NCBI RefSeq assembly: GCF_008107445.1
Contig: NZ_VSLD01000001.1
Coordinates: 434,001 to 498,000, forward strand
Direction: 5' to 3'
From: Arthrobacter echini
GTDB taxonomy: Bacteria > Actinomycetota > Actinomycetes > Actinomycetales > Micrococcaceae
Length of the DNA: 64,000 bases
The notes under the pieces were generated by a model. It was given only the letters and a program-made list of their open reading frames with translations. It was not told the DNA's origin and did no database searches. The translations under genes were made by a program, and so were the position numbers. Below, piece by piece: positions 62,321 to 64,000 of the stretch; position 1 is the stretch's first letter, and every line of letters begins with the position of its first letter.

Positions 62321-63118
62321 TCAGGTCAGGATGAAGTTCCAGGTCCCGGCGAGGACCGCCGTCGTCACCGCACCGACGGCGACGACGAGCCCGACGACGG
62401 CGATCACGGCGTCGAGCGGCGAATACGTGCTAGCCCGAGCCCAGGTACGTGTTCCTCCGCCGAAGCCGCGCGCCTCCATCGCCGTGGCCAGGCGGGTGGC
62501 GCGGCGGATGGCCTGCACGATCAGCCCGAAGGACTGCCCCAGCAGATTCCGCGTCCGCGCCACGACGGATCCGTCGGAGCCGATCCCCCGCGCATGCCGG
62601 GCCAGCCCGAGCGTCTCCCACTGCTCCACGAGCAGTCCCACGAGCCGCAGGGAGGCGAGCCCACCGAGCACGAAGCGGTGCGGGAGGTGCAGCTTCTGCG
62701 CGAGCGCGTCGGCCAGATCCGTCGGGTCCGTGGTCAGGAGGATGAAGATGCCCGGCAGCGCGAGCGCCAGGGCCCGGAGGCCGACGGCGATGCCCGCGGC
62801 CACGGACCCCTCGGTGAAGACGACGGGCCCGACGGCGAGCAGTACGTCCCCGGTCTTCTCGGCGAGCAGGGCCGTCCCGTAGGCACCCAGAACCGCGGCG
62901 ATCAGCAGCGGCCAGATGCGCCGGAGGAGTCCCCACACGCTGATGCCCAGCAGCGGCATGAGGGCGAGCTCGCAACCGAGCACCACGGTGGCACTCACCC
63001 AGTCGATGCTCGACATGAGCGCCACGGTGATCACGACGGCGGCGAACAGCTTGGAGACAGGGTTGGCCCGCAGGAGTGTCCTGCCCGTGAGGACCGGTGT
63101 CAGGTACGAGCTGCTCAT
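62321..63118 (-). CDS. ecfT: ECF transporter transmembrane component (EcfT)
   Basis: The 265-residue membrane protein has about five helices and the cytoplasmic coupling motifs of EcfT with Ala-Arg-Gly (GLARHARGIGSDG and ATAMEARGFGGG). These motifs dock the two ATPases. ECF importers take up vitamins or metals with a separate substrate-binding S protein. Its start overlaps the stop of the ATPase gene by ATGA. The S component is not within the window, so the vitamin is unknown. Confidence 0.93.
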   Translation of the reverse strand: MSSSYLTPVLTGRTLLRANPVSKLFAAVVITVALMSSIDWVSATVVLGCELALMPLLGISVWGLLRRIWPLLIAAVLGAYGTALLAEKTGDVLLAVGPVVFTEGSVAAGIAVGLRALALALPGIFILLTTDPTDLADALAQKLHLPHRFVLGGLASLRLVGLLVEQWETLGLARHARGIGSDGSVVARTRNLLGQSFGLIVQAIRRATRLATAMEARGFGGGTRTWARASTYSPLDAVIAVVGLVVAVGAVTTAVLAGTWNFILT

Positions 63119-64000
63119 CGGGACACCAGCCGTCCCGCCCCACCGGAGATATGCAGAGTGGCGCCGCCCAGGGCGTCGCTGAAGTCGGCGTCGTGCGTCA
63201 CGGACAGCACGGCGACGCCGTCGTCGACCAGTTCCCGCAGCAGCGTCACGAGCTCGGCCCAGGTCAGGGCGTCCTGCCCGAAGGTCGGTTCGTCGAGGAT
63301 CAGCAGGCGCGGTGCGGTGGCGAGCATGGTCGCCACGGACAGTCTCCGCTTCTCCCCGCCCGAGAGCGTGAAGGGATTGGCCCGCAGCAGATGGGTCAGC
63401 CGCAGCCGTTCGGCCAGCTCCGCGATGCGTGCGGTGTCGACGGTGTCGCTGATCCTACGCGGCCCGAACGTCAGCTCTTCCTCGACGCTCGCCGTCAGGA
63501 ATTGGTGCTCGGGTTCCTGGAACACGGTCCCGATACGCTGCACGAGCTGCGGCGAGCGCCAACGGTGGGGCGTGCTGCCGGCCGTCCCGGCGAGGCCCGG
63601 GTGCGCCACCAGCGTCCCGGCGCGCGGGCGGAGCAGGCCACCGAGAGTCAGGGCCGCGGTCGACTTCCCTGCACCGTTCGGCCCCGTGATGCCGAGGGCC
63701 TCCCCCGCCCGTATCTCGATCGCGAGGTCCTCGACAGCGGCGGGCCCGCGCCTGGTCCGCGCTACCGCGAGCTCGCGGGCCGACAGGAGAGCCGGCCCTG
63801 AACCGGAGGACGGCAGGGTGCCGCCGACGGGCGGCCGCCACCCCGGGATCCACACGCCGGCGTCGGCGAGTCTGGCGCGCGTGGCCTCCTGCACGAGCAC
63901 CGTGCCGGGTGGACCGTCGGCCAGGATCCCGCCACCGGCGTCGAGCACGATCACGCGGTCCACGACGTCGGCCCACACGGCCACGCGGTGCTCGACGACC
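63115..64000 (-). CDS. ECF transporter ATP-binding protein (tandem ABC domains), 5' end outside window
   Basis: The frame is open to the window edge, so only the last 295 codons are seen. It begins in the end of a first ABC domain (VVEHRVAVWADVVDRVIVLD). A second complete ABC domain follows, with Walker A GPNGAGKST, Q-loop VFQEPEHQFLT, signature LSGGEKRRLSVA and Walker B LLILDEPTFGQD. Two ATPase domains in one chain are common in actinobacterial ECF systems. It is coupled by ATGA to ecfT. The S gene probably lies further upstream on this strand. Confidence 0.93.
   Translation of the reverse strand, partial: VVEHRVAVWADVVDRVIVLDAGGGILADGPPGTVLVQEATRARLADAGVWIPGWRPPVGGTLPSSGSGPALLSARELAVARTRRGPAAVEDLAIEIRAGEALGITGPNGAGKSTAALTLGGLLRPRAGTLVAHPGLAGTAGSTPHRWRSPQLVQRIGTVFQEPEHQFLTASVEEELTFGPRRISDTVDTARIAELAERLRLTHLLRANPFTLSGGEKRRLSVATMLATAPRLLILDEPTFGQDALTWAELVTLLRELVDDGVAVLSVTHDADFSDALGGATLHISGGAGRLVSR

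Overview
The window looks like about 64 kb of chromosome from a high-GC Gram-positive actinobacterium, most likely a member of the Micrococcaceae close to Arthrobacter. This rests on the very high GC content and GC-ending codons, frequent GTG starts, the HspR/HAIR-controlled dnaK-grpE-dnaJ-hspR operon, a DUF3073 gene beside purF-purM, a SAM-IV riboswitch, ANTAR/GAF sensors, and repeated -10 boxes sitting 6-7 nt upstream of start codons (leaderless transcription). The genus is inferred, not proven. I found no rRNA, tRNA, CRISPR array, insertion sequence or phage module.

Layout. 1-6.7 kb: end of a DUF2079 membrane protein, small genes, an EAL-domain c-di-GMP phosphodiesterase, purF-purM and DUF3073. 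6.7-15.1 kb: clpB with a HAIR operator, then a choline-to-glycine-betaine operon (BCCT transporter, betB, betA) closed by a 19-bp hairpin. 15.1-22.5 kb: a penicillin-binding protein, a flotillin, a lower-GC patch with an orphan membrane protein, YccF and a DEAD-box helicase. 22.8-34.4 kb: trmB, transporters, oxidoreductases, a PspA-like protein, and an alpha-glucosidase with its LacI repressor. 34.4-37.3 kb: three GAF sensors, two carrying ANTAR RNA-binding domains. 37.3-43.3 kb: the HspR heat-shock operon, then a c-di-GMP-I (GEMM) riboswitch ahead of an OmpR-type response regulator that meets an Hpt gene tail to tail. 43.4-44.6 kb: three decaying genes. 44.7-49.4 kb: NUDIX, a divergent MMPL/MarR pair with repeated operators, a TspO-like gene, and a DsrE/zinc-ribbon pair behind a CsoR/CstR-type palindrome. 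49.4-54.6 kb: tyrosine phosphatase, LysE exporter, a kinase-PabB fusion, GNAT and flavohemoglobin. 54.6-64 kb: nitronate monooxygenase, a truncated methyltransferase, an EamA and B3/4 operon, pabC, a SAM-IV riboswitch driving an amino-acid ABC importer, and an ECF transporter running off the end.

How genes work together. Osmoprotection is handled by choline uptake and its two-step oxidation. Proteostasis is one regulon: HspR should bind the HAIR sites at dnaK and clpB. Folate synthesis is split between pabB and pabC. c-di-GMP appears both as a substrate (the EAL protein) and as a probable RNA-sensed signal (GEMM), which links it to a two-component output. Sulfur control appears twice: SAM-IV upstream of an importer, and a persulfide- or copper-type operator upstream of the DsrE pair.

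The most notable signals are the GEMM riboswitch with an A at the ligand-discriminating position, the SAM-IV importer, and several genes that seem to have lost their middle or their front.
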